A DNA stretch of 13,199 nt from RGIG3009 sp964433065. GTDB taxonomy: Bacteria > Bacillota > Clostridia > Oscillospirales > Acutalibacteraceae. Positions 1 to 6,544 of this stretch are shown here, in pieces. Location of the stretch: assembly GCA_964433065.1 (NCBI GenBank), contig CAYSPZ010000048.1, positions 1-13,199 on the forward strand, given 5' to 3'. The notes beneath the pieces are model-generated. The model ran no database searches and had not been told where the DNA came from. It saw only the letters and a list, made by a program, of their open reading frames with translations. Position 1 is the stretch's first letter. Each line of letters opens with the position of its first letter. The translations under genes and the position numbers were made by a program.

Positions 1-198
1 GTGCGGCAACACAACGGCACCGCGAACTTGTTGGTCGGCGTGACGGCTGTCAACACCGAGTTTTACGTGTACTTCGATGGTCTCATCGAATTTCGCTTTG
101 CCGGTTTTGACGGCAATGTCCAAAGCTTCGGCAACGTCGTATTGCGTGCCGCGGTCGATCAGTTTCGCACTGTCGACATATTTCTTACCATGTTTCAT
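1..198 (-). CDS. rplA: 50S ribosomal protein L1, N-terminal part (cut by window edge)
   Basis: Large-subunit protein L1 binds the 23S rRNA L1 stalk and helps release deacylated tRNA from the E site. In many bacteria it also represses its own operon by binding mRNA. The visible 66 residues begin MKHGKKYVDSAKLIDRG and run through a segment containing FDETIEVHVKLGVD and the characteristic DQQVRGAVVLPH, which is typical L1. The remaining roughly 165 residues lie left of the window. The ATG whose first base is 198 is preceded by GGGAGG at a suitable distance. It is the last visible gene of the rpmG-secE-nusG-rplK-rplA operon and lies 106 nt after rplK, with a hairpin in the gap. Identity is near certain. 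Confidence 0.97.
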   Translation of the reverse strand, partial: MKHGKKYVDSAKLIDRGTQYDVAEALDIAVKTGKAKFDETIEVHVKLGVDSRHADQQVRGAVVLPH

Positions 199-221
199 TG
201 GTTTTTTCCTCCCTGTTAGTT

Positions 222-255
222 ACCATCCCTGCAATACGAGTGCAGGAGGTATGGT
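222..255 (-). promoter_or_regulatory. Hairpin with asymmetric internal loop between rplK and rplA
   Basis: On the transcribed (minus) strand, ACCAT (255-251) can pair with ATGGT (226-222), and CCTGCA (246-241) pairs with TGCAGG (233-228). This leaves a 7-nt loop and an asymmetric internal loop of 4 nt against 1 nt. The rplA ribosome binding site follows 3' of it. Its position in front of rplA suggests translational control or mRNA processing. The GGGAUGGU on its 3' side faintly resembles parts of L1 targets, but the better L1-site candidate is upstream of rplK. The structure is read by eye and not folded computationally. Confidence 0.4.
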
Positions 256-304
256 GGTAAAATCGGAATGAGAATTGGTTTTTCCTCCCACCCGGAACGT
301 GAAA

Positions 305-730
305 TCAGTCGACAACTTCGATACCCATACTACGCGCGGTACCTGCCACCATGCTCATGGCGGACTCGATGTTCGCGGCGTTCAAGTCGGGCATTTTGGT
401 CTCAGCGATCTTTTTCACCTGCTCCTTGGTAATCTTGGCAACCTTGTTCTTGTTCGGAGCGCCGGACGCGGTTTCGATGCCGCAGGCTTTCTTAATCAGA
501 ACGGCAGCCGGAGGGGTCTTGGTGATAAACGTAAAGGAACGGTCGGCATACACCGTGATAACGACGGGAATGATCAAACCGGCGTCGTTCTTCGTACGCT
601 CGTTGAATTCCTTTGTGAATGCCATAATGTTCACACCGTGTTGACCCAGCGCAGGGCCCACAGGCGGTGCCGGCGTGGCTTTACCAGCCGGAATTTGCAA
701 TTTGATGTAACCGGTAATCTTTTGAGCCAT
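305..730 (-). CDS. rplK: 50S ribosomal protein L11
   Basis: L11 forms the GTPase-associated centre with 23S rRNA and L10/L7/L12, and is the thiostrepton-site protein. The protein is 141 residues, the usual length. It opens MAQKITGYIKLQIPAGKATP, carries the proline-rich N-terminal segment PAPPVGPALGQHGVNI (about 20-35) and has the RNA-binding C-terminal domain from about residue 75, ending ARSMGIEVVD. An in-frame upstream extension to 826 exists but runs through the structured leader and lacks homology. The ATG at 730 has GGAGG just upstream, so it is chosen. It sits 146 nt after nusG and 106 nt before rplA. An L1-type RNA element ends about 20 nt before its start codon. Confidence 0.98.
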   Translation of the reverse strand: MAQKITGYIKLQIPAGKATPAPPVGPALGQHGVNIMAFTKEFNERTKNDAGLIIPVVITVYADRSFTFITKTPPAAVLIKKACGIETASGAPNKNKVAKITKEQVKKIAETKMPDLNAANIESAMSMVAGTARSMGIEVVD

Positions 731-752
731 TGTTTCTTGCACCTCCAAAATT

Positions 753-804
753 TGTGGTAAAGGCGGAGCGGTTTGATACCAAACGGTATCCCGCACCTCC
801 CACA
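753..804 (-). promoter_or_regulatory. Candidate L1-binding leader element upstream of rplK
   Basis: The minus-strand RNA reads UGUGGGAGGUGCGG, then GAUACC-GUUU-GGUAUC, then CCGCUCCGCC and UUUACCACA. UGUGG (804-800) pairs with CCACA (757-753). A 10-nt stem with two mismatches (GGAGGUGCGG against CCGCUCCGCC) and the perfect 6-bp hairpin stack inside. From general knowledge, the GUGGGAGG...UACCAC arrangement is the pattern of the L1 site of 23S rRNA (helices 76-77) and of L1 autoregulatory sites near rplK. The similarity and the base pairs are seen here; control by L1 is inferred. Confidence 0.6.
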
Positions 805-883
805 GTCGGAAAAGTGTCCGACGCACAGGAAAGGGGAATCCCCTTAAACCTCATTGTGATTGCGGAATGATCGCGATCATTCC
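805..883 (-). repeat. Three further hairpins in the nusG-rplK gap
   Basis: Three inverted repeats follow the nusG stop codon in tandem. The first is a perfect 20-nt palindrome at 864-883, GGAATGATCGCGATCATTCC, which contains the nusG TGA. The second is AAGGGG-AAT-CCCCTT at 831-845. The third is GTCGGA-AAAGTG-TCCGAC at 805-822. None is followed by a T run on the minus strand, so they do not look like terminators. Roles in mRNA processing or stability between nusG and rplK are possible but are inference. Confidence 0.6.
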
Positions 884-1398
884 ATACGTTCGGCTTGGTC
901 GAGTTCGAGTTCCACAGGCGTTTCCCGTCCGAACATCGAAACCGTAACACGAACTTTGTTTTTCTCTTGGTCGATCTCGTCGACGCGGCCCGAGAAGTTT
1001 TCGAGCGGTCCGTCGATGATGCGTACCGTATCGCCCACCGCATAATCGATCTCGATCTCGTGTTTTTCAACGCCAAGCGCCGCCACTTCTTTTTCGGTAA
1101 GCGGGGTGGGTTTGCCGTTGGGTCCCACGAAACCGGTACAACCGCGCGTGTTGCGTACGATATACCAAGATTCGTCGGTCATGATCATTTTAACCAGAAC
1201 ATAACCGGGGAAAATTTTGCGTTCGACTTCCTTTTTTTGGCCATCCTTGATCTCGGTCACCGTTTCGGTGGGAATGGAGATCTCGTGGATCCAGTTTTGG
1301 AGTTTTCGGTTTTCAACGATCTTTTCCAAGTTCGTTGCGACCTTATTTTCATAGCCGGAATAGGTATGCACAACATACCATTTCGCCTCTTCTGCCAT
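877..1398 (-). CDS. nusG: Transcription elongation/antitermination factor NusG
   Basis: NusG binds the RNA polymerase clamp, modulates pausing and couples transcription to translation or Rho. The protein is 173 residues, typical of bacterial NusG. The NGN domain spans about 6-105, with KWYVVHTYSGYENKV at 6-20 and FPGYVLVKM at 63-71. A KOW domain begins near 119 (YAVGDTVRIIDGPLENFSGRV). The longer in-frame reading to 1494 is not used because the ATG at 1398 has AGGAGGG about 6 nt upstream and starts the conserved sequence. It follows secE by 14 nt, the normal secE-nusG pairing. Its stop codon lies inside a 20-nt palindrome. Confidence 0.98.
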   Translation of the reverse strand: MAEEAKWYVVHTYSGYENKVATNLEKIVENRKLQNWIHEISIPTETVTEIKDGQKKEVERKIFPGYVLVKMIMTDESWYIVRNTRGCTGFVGPNGKPTPLTEKEVAALGVEKHEIEIDYAVGDTVRIIDGPLENFSGRVDEIDQEKNKVRVTVSMFGRETPVELELDQAERME

Positions 1399-1412
1399 GA
1401 ATGTCCCTCCTA

Positions 1413-1856
1413 TCAGCCTAAGTTCAGCAACAATTGTACCAGCTGACCAAGCAACAGATCGACCACACAGATGAACGCGCCGAGTAACGCGCACAACGCC
1501 AACGTGACACCGGTGTTACGGATCACGGTCGGCAAGGTAGGCCAAGTAATCTTTTTGAATTCGCCCTTTACGTCGCGGAAGAATTTCACGCCTTTTTCGG
1601 TCTGCGCATCGGTCTCGCCGGTCTTTTTGGATTTGATCTTCCCTACAACGAAGAGGATCACACCAATGACCAACAACACGAGTGCAATGTAGAATGCCAC
1701 TTTTTTACCCGTTAAGTTTGCGGGGTTTAAAAAGCGGGCAAGCCACGCACCGAAACCGTAAGAACTCATTTCGGAAAAGATATAGAGGCTGTCGAGAAAT
1801 GTGACGAGCACCGTGAGGAAGCCTGCCACAACCAGAATCAATCCCCAAAAAAGCAT
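1413..1856 (-). CDS. secE: Preprotein translocase subunit SecE, three-helix form
   Basis: SecE clamps the SecY channel in the plasma membrane. The conserved part is C-terminal: an amphipathic segment KGEFKKITWPT (about 97-107) and the essential membrane helix at about 115-137. The 147-residue protein is much longer than the roughly 60-residue SecE usual in Gram-positives. The extra N-terminal part holds two hydrophobic helices, about 4-24 and 53-72, joined by a loop and followed by a charged linker. E. coli SecE is also three-helix, but the sequence here shows no obvious likeness to that extension. The start at 1856 has AAGGAG about 8 nt upstream and lies 22 nt after rpmG, so the long form appears real. 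Confidence 0.95.
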   Translation of the reverse strand: MLFWGLILVVAGFLTVLVTFLDSLYIFSEMSSYGFGAWLARFLNPANLTGKKVAFYIALVLLVIGVILFVVGKIKSKKTGETDAQTEKGVKFFRDVKGEFKKITWPTLPTVIRNTGVTLALCALLGAFICVVDLLLGQLVQLLLNLG

Positions 1857-1878
1857 CGCTCTTTCTCCTTTCCGTAAA

Positions 1879-2028
1879 TTATTTGGTTTCCTTGTGAACC
1901 GTGTGTTTGCGACAGAAACGGCAATACTTGTTCATTTCGAGTCTGTCAGGGTCGTTCTTCTTGTTTTTCATTGTGTTGTAGTTGCGTTGCTTACATTCGC
2001 TGCAAGCCAGAGTGATTTTTACTCTCAT
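1879..2028 (-). CDS. rpmG: 50S ribosomal protein L33, zinc-binding form
   Basis: Small large-subunit protein of 49 residues, MRVKITLACSECKQRNY... The two CxxC pairs, C9/C12 and C36/C39, form the zinc ribbon of the C+ type of L33. Organisms that also carry a cysteine-free paralogue usually switch to it under zinc limitation. The ATG at 2028 has GGAGG about 7 nt upstream. An in-frame upstream extension to 2091 reads through leader hairpins and is rejected. It is the first gene of the rpmG-secE-nusG-rplK-rplA operon, about 105 nt downstream of a strong promoter. Confidence 0.97.
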   Translation of the reverse strand: MRVKITLACSECKQRNYNTMKNKKNDPDRLEMNKYCRFCRKHTVHKETK

Positions 2029-2132
2029 AACGGCACCTCCGATAATTCCCGTTAAACGGGTTTTTTGAGCCTCCCTCAGGGAGTACCGCACCGCTTAAAA
2101 AACGGCGCAAAAAAATAAACCCCTTTTGAGGT
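2029..2132 (-). promoter_or_regulatory. Structured 5' leader of the rpmG operon
   Basis: About 105 nt separate the predicted transcription start (about 2132) from rpmG. The RNA can form small hairpins: GCGCCG with CGGUGC (2108-2103 / 2093-2088), CUCCC-UGA-GGGAG (2083-2071) and CCCGU-UUA-ACGGG (2060-2048). Two U runs lie between them. No known riboswitch or r-protein leader was recognised. Confidence 0.4.
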
Positions 2133-2138
2133 GCTACT

Positions 2139-2167
2139 ACTATAACACATTTTTTTCAATCGGTCAA
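2139..2167 (-). promoter_or_regulatory. Sigma-A promoter of rpmG-secE-nusG-rplK-rplA
   Basis: On the minus strand, -35 TTGACC (2167-2162), a 17-nt spacer and -10 TATAGT (2144-2139) give a near-consensus promoter. The stretch upstream of the -35 (about 2168-2192) is almost pure A/T runs, as in an UP element of a highly expressed ribosomal protein promoter. Confidence 0.85.
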
Positions 2168-2215
2168 CCCCTTTTTATAAAAAAGTTTTTTCGCGCATAT
2201 ACTGCTATTGCGGCA

Positions 2216-2244
2216 TTGATTTTTTTCGTGTAATATGATATGGT
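2216..2244 (+). promoter_or_regulatory. Possible promoter of the hydrolase-murF-ddl operon
   Basis: TTGATT (2216-2221), 17 nt, then TATGGT (2239-2244). Each box matches consensus at 4 of 6 positions. An alternative extended -10 TGGTATACA overlaps it at 2241-2249. Some promoter must exist here because the gene to the left is divergent, but the exact boxes are uncertain. Confidence 0.35.
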
Positions 2245-2276
2245 ATACATATATATTAAAATGGAGGAGTGTTGGT

Positions 2277-3044
2277 ATGCAAACCACCGTGAACGGTCTG
2301 TCGATCCGCTATATCGACCAAGGTGTCGGCGACACCACCGTACTGTTGTTACACGGCTGGGGTGTCGACGCGTCACTGTACCACCTCATCATCGACCACC
2401 TCTCCTCCTACTGCCGCGTGGTGGCACCCGACCTTCCCGGCTTCGGCGGGTCCGATCAACCACCGCACCCCTACACCCCCGACGACTACGCCGATTTCGT
2501 CACCGCCTTTGCCAAAGCGGTCGGCATTACCGACGCTGTCGCGATCGGCCACTCCAACGGCGGTCGCGTTCTCATCAAAATACTTTCACGCGAACAACAA
2601 CCGATCCGTATCCGCAAAGCGATCCTGATCGATTCGGCGGGCCTGCCCGCCCACCATTCTCTCGCGTATTACGTAAAGGTATATTCGTTCAAATGCATCA
2701 AATGGCTCTTCTCGTTACCGCCGTTTAAACAACTGTTCCCCCACGCGGTCGAAAACGCGCGCCGCCGTTTCGGCTCGGCGGACTATCAGGCGGCAAGCGA
2801 CGTGATGCGCCGCAGTATGGTACTCGCGTTGCAGGAAGACGTCACACCGTTACTCCCCCGTATTACCGCTTCCACCCTGCTCATCTGGGGCAAGACCGAT
2901 ACCGCCACCCCCCTGTCCGACGGACAGAAGATGGAACAACTCATTCCCGATGCGGGTCTGGCGGTGCTGGACGGCGGTCACTGGGCGTTTGCCGAGTGTT
3001 TTGACCGTTGCCGCCGTATTTTAGATGCATTTATTAAGGAGTAA
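2277..3044 (+). CDS. Alpha/beta-fold hydrolase, substrate unknown
   Basis: A 255-residue alpha/beta hydrolase, probably cytoplasmic since no signal peptide is seen. Landmarks in order are the oxyanion-loop motif LLLHGWG (about 23-29), PDLPGFGGSD (51-60), the nucleophile elbow GHSNGG with Ser93, the acid Asp208 in WGKTDTATP, and the catalytic His235 in DGGHWAF. The triad is complete, so it should be active as an esterase, lipase or related hydrolase; the substrate cannot be told from sequence. The ATG at 2277 is chosen over an upstream in-frame ATG because GGAGGAG lies 7 nt before it and homology starts there. It precedes the MurF-like gene by only 3 nt, so co-transcription with wall synthesis genes is likely, but a wall role is inference. 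Confidence 0.9.
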   Translation: MQTTVNGLSIRYIDQGVGDTTVLLLHGWGVDASLYHLIIDHLSSYCRVVAPDLPGFGGSDQPPHPYTPDDYADFVTAFAKAVGITDAVAIGHSNGGRVLIKILSREQQPIRIRKAILIDSAGLPAHHSLAYYVKVYSFKCIKWLFSLPPFKQLFPHAVENARRRFGSADYQAASDVMRRSMVLALQEDVTPLLPRITASTLLIWGKTDTATPLSDGQKMEQLIPDAGLAVLDGGHWAFAECFDRCRRILDAFIKE

Positions 3045-3047
3045 GTT

Positions 3048-4598
3048 ATGGAACTGATCGCCGCGCGCATCGCGTTGTTGTGTACGTTTTTACTGTGCCA
3101 TATCGTACAGTCACTGCACTTCACCCATATGTTACAACTCAATTCCTACCGCCGCGAACGGTTCTGGCAATGGTGCAAGGAAAACGAAAACCGTCTGGTC
3201 GGTATTCGCACCCTTCTCCCTGCGTTACTGTTACCGCTTATGTATCTGCCGTCGTTCTGGTGCCTGATCGGCTCCGCCGCGGTGTTGTTGCTCACCGCGC
3301 TGCTCAATCTGCCTAAAAAGGCGAAAAAACCGCTCGTGTTCACCGCACGTGTGAAACGGTTGCTCGCCACGCAATACACGCTCATTGTGTTGATCGCGGT
3401 CGTGTGTTTCTTCGTATCCGAACAACGCGCTGTCGGCATCGCGGCGGTCGCGTCGTTGCAGGTGTGGATATGGACGTTTGTTTCCAACTTCCTCAACGCA
3501 CCGCTCGAAAAAGCCATCGCCGACGGTTACGTCCGCGATGCCAAACGTCGTTTGAACGAACACCAGAACCTCACGGTCATCGGTGTGACCGGCAGTTACG
3601 GCAAGACCAGTACCAAGACTTGTTTACAAGCGTTGCTCTCCACGCGGTACAACGTGCTGATGACCCCCGAAAGTTACAACACCACGATGGGGGTCGTGCG
3701 TACCATCCGCGAACGGTTGCGCCCCTCGCACGAGATCTTTATCGCCGAAATGGGTGCCAAAAACAAAGGGGATATTCAGGAGATTTGCGATCTGGTCAAC
3801 CCGCGTTACGGTATCATTACCTCAATCGGCGAACAACATCTCGAAACCTTTAAAACGGTGGACACCATCGTTGCCACCAAATTCGAGTTGGCGGACGCAC
3901 TCCCCGCCGACGGTCGTCTGTTTGCCAATGCCGATAACGGGCATATCGTGGATCGTCTGGCATCGGTATCCCCTGCCTGCCCCGTCACCACCTACGGTAT
4001 CGCCGCGGGTGACGTCACGGTGACCGATCTGCACGTCGACCAAACCGGTACCGTGTTTACGGTCGCGGCGGGCGACCAACAACAAACCTTCGTCACCCAC
4101 CTGTTGGGTGCGCATATGATCCAGAATTTAGCGGGTTGTATCGCGGTGGCGGTCGCGCTGGGTATTCCGCTTTCGGAACTTAGTTACCCCATCCGCCGCC
4201 TGAAACCCATCGAACACCGTCTGCAACTGTTACCCAACGGATTTATCGACGACGCGTACAATTCCAATCCTGCGGGTTTCCGCAGCGCGCTCGACGTGCT
4301 GAGCGGATTTGACGCACAACGCGTACTGGTCACCCCCGGCATGGTGGAACTCGGCGAACGGCAACATGCCCTCAACCGCGAACTCGGCGCCTATGCCGCC
4401 GCGCGATGTGATATCGCGATATTGGTCGGCGAAAAACAAGCACCCCCGCTCAAAGAAGGATTGCTTTCGGCAGGATTCTCCGAACAAAACATTTACGTCG
4501 TTTCGACGTTGCAAGACGGTCTCGCAACCTTACGGTCACTGCCGTGCGACGGCAACCGTATCGTGCTGCTGGAAAACGATTTGCCCGATAATTTTTAA
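3048..4598 (+). CDS. murF: MurF-type Mur ligase with N-terminal membrane domain
   Basis: A 516-residue Mur ligase family protein. MurF (UDP-MurNAc-tripeptide--D-Ala-D-Ala ligase) adds D-Ala-D-Ala to the peptidoglycan precursor using ATP. Visible features are the ATP loop GVTGSYGKTSTK (179-190), EMGAKNKGDI (234-243), GIITSIGEQHLE, a KFEL segment (about 278-281) whose Lys is a candidate for the carbamylated ligase lysine, DDAYNSNPAGF, and MVELGERQHALN in the C-terminal domain. The first 150 residues are not the usual MurF substrate domain. They are several hydrophobic helices (about 1-23, 52-87, 108-123, 128-147). It follows the hydrolase by 3 nt and precedes ddl by 13 nt, which supports a MurF-like role. 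Another substrate, such as a lipid-linked one, remains possible. Family is certain, exact reaction less so. Confidence 0.85.
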   Translation: MELIAARIALLCTFLLCHIVQSLHFTHMLQLNSYRRERFWQWCKENENRLVGIRTLLPALLLPLMYLPSFWCLIGSAAVLLLTALLNLPKKAKKPLVFTARVKRLLATQYTLIVLIAVVCFFVSEQRAVGIAAVASLQVWIWTFVSNFLNAPLEKAIADGYVRDAKRRLNEHQNLTVIGVTGSYGKTSTKTCLQALLSTRYNVLMTPESYNTTMGVVRTIRERLRPSHEIFIAEMGAKNKGDIQEICDLVNPRYGIITSIGEQHLETFKTVDTIVATKFELADALPADGRLFANADNGHIVDRLASVSPACPVTTYGIAAGDVTVTDLHVDQTGTVFTVAAGDQQQTFVTHLLGAHMIQNLAGCIAVAVALGIPLSELSYPIRRLKPIEHRLQLLPNGFIDDAYNSNPAGFRSALDVLSGFDAQRVLVTPGMVELGERQHALNRELGAYAAARCDIAILVGEKQAPPLKEGLLSAGFSEQNIYVVSTLQDGLATLRSLPCDGNRIVLLENDLPDNF

Positions 4599-4611
4599 AG
4601 GTGGTCATACA

Positions 4612-5811
4612 ATGAAAACAAGAGTAGCGGTATTATTCGGCGGACACAGTGTGGAACACGAAGTGTCGATCATCACGGGTATTCAGGCATTTTGCGCCCT
4701 GAACCGTGATAAATACGATGTTATTCCCCTGTACCTCTCCAAAGATAACCGTTTTTATACCGGCGATGCGATGGGTAAGATCGAATCCTATCGGGATATG
4801 AAAGCCTGCCTTGCATCCGCGACGCAGGTGTTGCTCACCCCGTCGGAACACGGCGCACAGTTGATCCGCTATCCGCAAAAACGGTTCGGTAACAACGTCG
4901 TCGCAACGGTAGACGTCATTCTCCCCGCGGTACACGGCACCAACGTGGAAGACGGCACGCTGATGGGATACCTTGAACTGCTCGGTATTCCCTATGCGTC
5001 TTGCGACGTGACCTCGTCGGCGGTCGGTATGGATAAATTCCTAATGAAATCTGCCCTTAAAGACGCAGACATCCCCATCCTCCCCGCACTGCAATTTTCG
5101 GGTAAGACCTACGCACAGGACAGTGACGCGGTATTGGATGCGATCGAACGCGAGATCGGCTATCCCGTCATCGTCAAACCGGTCAACTTGGGTTCGTCGG
5201 TCGGCATTACCCGCGCCGATACCCGCGAAAAACTGATCTTTGCACTGGATACTGCGTTTGAATTTTCCGCACGTGCGCTTGTCGAACAGGCCGTATCCAA
5301 CCTGCGCGAGATCAACTGCTCGGTACTGGGTGACGCGGACAACGCCCGCGCTTCGGTTTGCGAAGAACCGGTCAACAGTGACGAGATCTTAAGTTTTAAA
5401 GATAAATATTTAAGCGGCGGCAAATCGGCAAAAGGCGGCAAATCGGCGGGTATGTCGAGTTTAAAACGTCGTTGCCCCGCCGACATCCCGGACGAACTTG
5501 CCGCCACCGTACAACAACTCGCGGTAAAGACCTTCCAGACGCTCGGTTGTATGGGGGTGTCCCGTATCGACTTCCTCAACGATACCGAAACGGGTGAACT
5601 GTGGGTCAACGAGATCAACACCATCCCCGGTTCGTTATCCTTCTATCTGTGGGAGGCGGCGGGTGTCCCGTTTGATCAACTGCTCGACGAGATGATCGCC
5701 CTTGCCTTTAAACGTCAGCGTAACCGTGAAGCACTCACCTTCAGTTACGACAGCAACATTCTGTCAGCGGTATCGCTCGGCGGTGCCAAAGGCGCGAAAG
5801 CAGGAAAGTGA
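4612..5811 (+). CDS. ddl: D-alanine--D-alanine ligase
   Basis: Cytoplasmic ATP-grasp ligase that joins two D-alanines for the peptidoglycan stem. The 399-residue protein opens RVAVLFGGHSVEHEVS (4-19), with HGTNVEDGT at 108-116, the ATP-grasp strand IVKPVNLGSSVGI (187-199), and NEINTIPGS (333-341) for metal and substrate binding. Lys265-Tyr266 (DKYLSG) correspond to the Tyr-type omega loop of D-Ala-D-Ala enzymes rather than D-lactate ligases (established knowledge of the family). This loop is enlarged by GGKSAKGGKSAGMSS, encoded by a short in-frame DNA duplication. The C-terminus ends in a Gly/Lys tail. The start is set by AAAGGTGG upstream of 4612. The enzyme supplies substrate to the preceding MurF-like ligase. 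Confidence 0.95.
   Translation: MKTRVAVLFGGHSVEHEVSIITGIQAFCALNRDKYDVIPLYLSKDNRFYTGDAMGKIESYRDMKACLASATQVLLTPSEHGAQLIRYPQKRFGNNVVATVDVILPAVHGTNVEDGTLMGYLELLGIPYASCDVTSSAVGMDKFLMKSALKDADIPILPALQFSGKTYAQDSDAVLDAIEREIGYPVIVKPVNLGSSVGITRADTREKLIFALDTAFEFSARALVEQAVSNLREINCSVLGDADNARASVCEEPVNSDEILSFKDKYLSGGKSAKGGKSAGMSSLKRRCPADIPDELAATVQQLAVKTFQTLGCMGVSRIDFLNDTETGELWVNEINTIPGSLSFYLWEAAGVPFDQLLDEMIALAFKRQRNREALTFSYDSNILSAVSLGGAKGAKAGK
5416..5447 (+). repeat. Short tandem duplication inside ddl
   Basis: GGCGGCAAATCGGC occurs at 5416-5429 and again at 5434-5447, an 18-bp register giving GGKSAK-GGKSAG. It stays in frame and lies in the active-site omega loop. Confidence 0.85.
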
Positions 5812-5819
5812 GGAATCGT

Positions 5820-6497
5820 ATGAAACGCATCGGTATGTTGGTCGCGGTGGAGATCGATTCGGTCCTCGCCCGTTACGGGACACCGCTTGAAACGAAAGCG
5901 TACCGCGGATTTTCGGTACTGACCTATCAGAACGACGGATACTTGTTATACGTGCTGAACAGCGGCGCAGGTCAGATCGCCGCCGCGTCTGGAGTACAAT
6001 TCCTCATCAGTGAGTTACACGTTGAGATGATCGTCAACTTCGGTGTCGTCGGCGGACTCACCCCCGAAATGGCGAAAAGCCGTACCTGCATCGTCGAACG
6101 AGTGGTACACTATGAATTCGACACCTCCCCCATCGACAACTGCGAAGTGGGACGGTATCTGCAATATCCCGATATCTATCTTCCCGCCACCCCGTCGCTC
6201 GTCAAACGCGCGATCGAACTGGAACCGTCGCTCAAACCCGTCACCTGCGCGTCGGGTGACAAGTTTGTGGATACCGCCGAACGCAAAACGGCACTCCACG
6301 AGCAATTTGATGCCGACATCTGCGAGATGGAAGCCGCCGCCGTGGTACTTACGTGCGACCGCAACGATATCCCGTGTCTGCTCATCAAAGCGGTATCCGA
6401 CGGATTGACCGGCGGTGCCGAAGAGTTTTTAGACGCGTTGCAGGAAACTTCCGCCATCTGTCTGGAAGTTGCCGACCGCATTATCAAAGAGTTATGA
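5820..6497 (+). CDS. 5'-methylthioadenosine/S-adenosylhomocysteine nucleosidase family protein
   Basis: A 225-residue member of the PNP/UDP phosphorylase superfamily, closest in pattern to MTA/SAH nucleosidase, which cleaves adenine from methylthioadenosine and S-adenosylhomocysteine. Positions match the E. coli enzyme's catalytic set: Glu11 in LVAVEID, SGDKF (145-149), the CEMEAAA motif with Glu171, and Asp194 in KAVSDG. SGAGQIAAA (48-56) and VNFGVVGGL (72-80) are also typical. A futalosine-type or other nucleosidase cannot be excluded. ATG 5820 is chosen because GAGGA precedes it by about 5 nt. An in-frame GTG at 5808, overlapping the ddl stop as GTGA, would add four residues. Last gene of the operon, before a terminator. 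Confidence 0.82.
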   Translation: MKRIGMLVAVEIDSVLARYGTPLETKAYRGFSVLTYQNDGYLLYVLNSGAGQIAAASGVQFLISELHVEMIVNFGVVGGLTPEMAKSRTCIVERVVHYEFDTSPIDNCEVGRYLQYPDIYLPATPSLVKRAIELEPSLKPVTCASGDKFVDTAERKTALHEQFDADICEMEAAAVVLTCDRNDIPCLLIKAVSDGLTGGAEEFLDALQETSAICLEVADRIIKEL

Positions 6498-6506
6498 TAC
6501 ATAACA

Positions 6507-6543
6507 AACCGCGTTTTCGACTATCGTCAAAAACGCGGTTTTT
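6507..6543 (+). terminator. Intrinsic terminator after the hydrolase-murF-ddl operon
   Basis: AACCGCGTTTT (6507-6517) pairs perfectly with AAAACGCGGTT (6530-6540), a further GAC/GTC pairing sits inside, and TTTTT closes the 3' side (6539-6543). It lies between convergent genes. On the minus strand the trailing T run is weaker, so it may also stop the CarD-like gene less efficiently. Confidence 0.88.
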
Positions 6544-6544
6544 C

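Noticed and set aside
2048..2066. CCCGT-TAA-ACGGG followed by TTTTTT, resembling a plus-strand terminator
   Set aside because: There is no plus-strand gene to its left; it lies in the minus-strand rpmG leader and its stem is only 5 bp.
5808..5822. GTG start overlapping the ddl stop codon for the nucleosidase gene
   Set aside because: The ATG 12 nt later has the better-placed GAGGA and begins the conserved sequence MKRIGMLVAVE.
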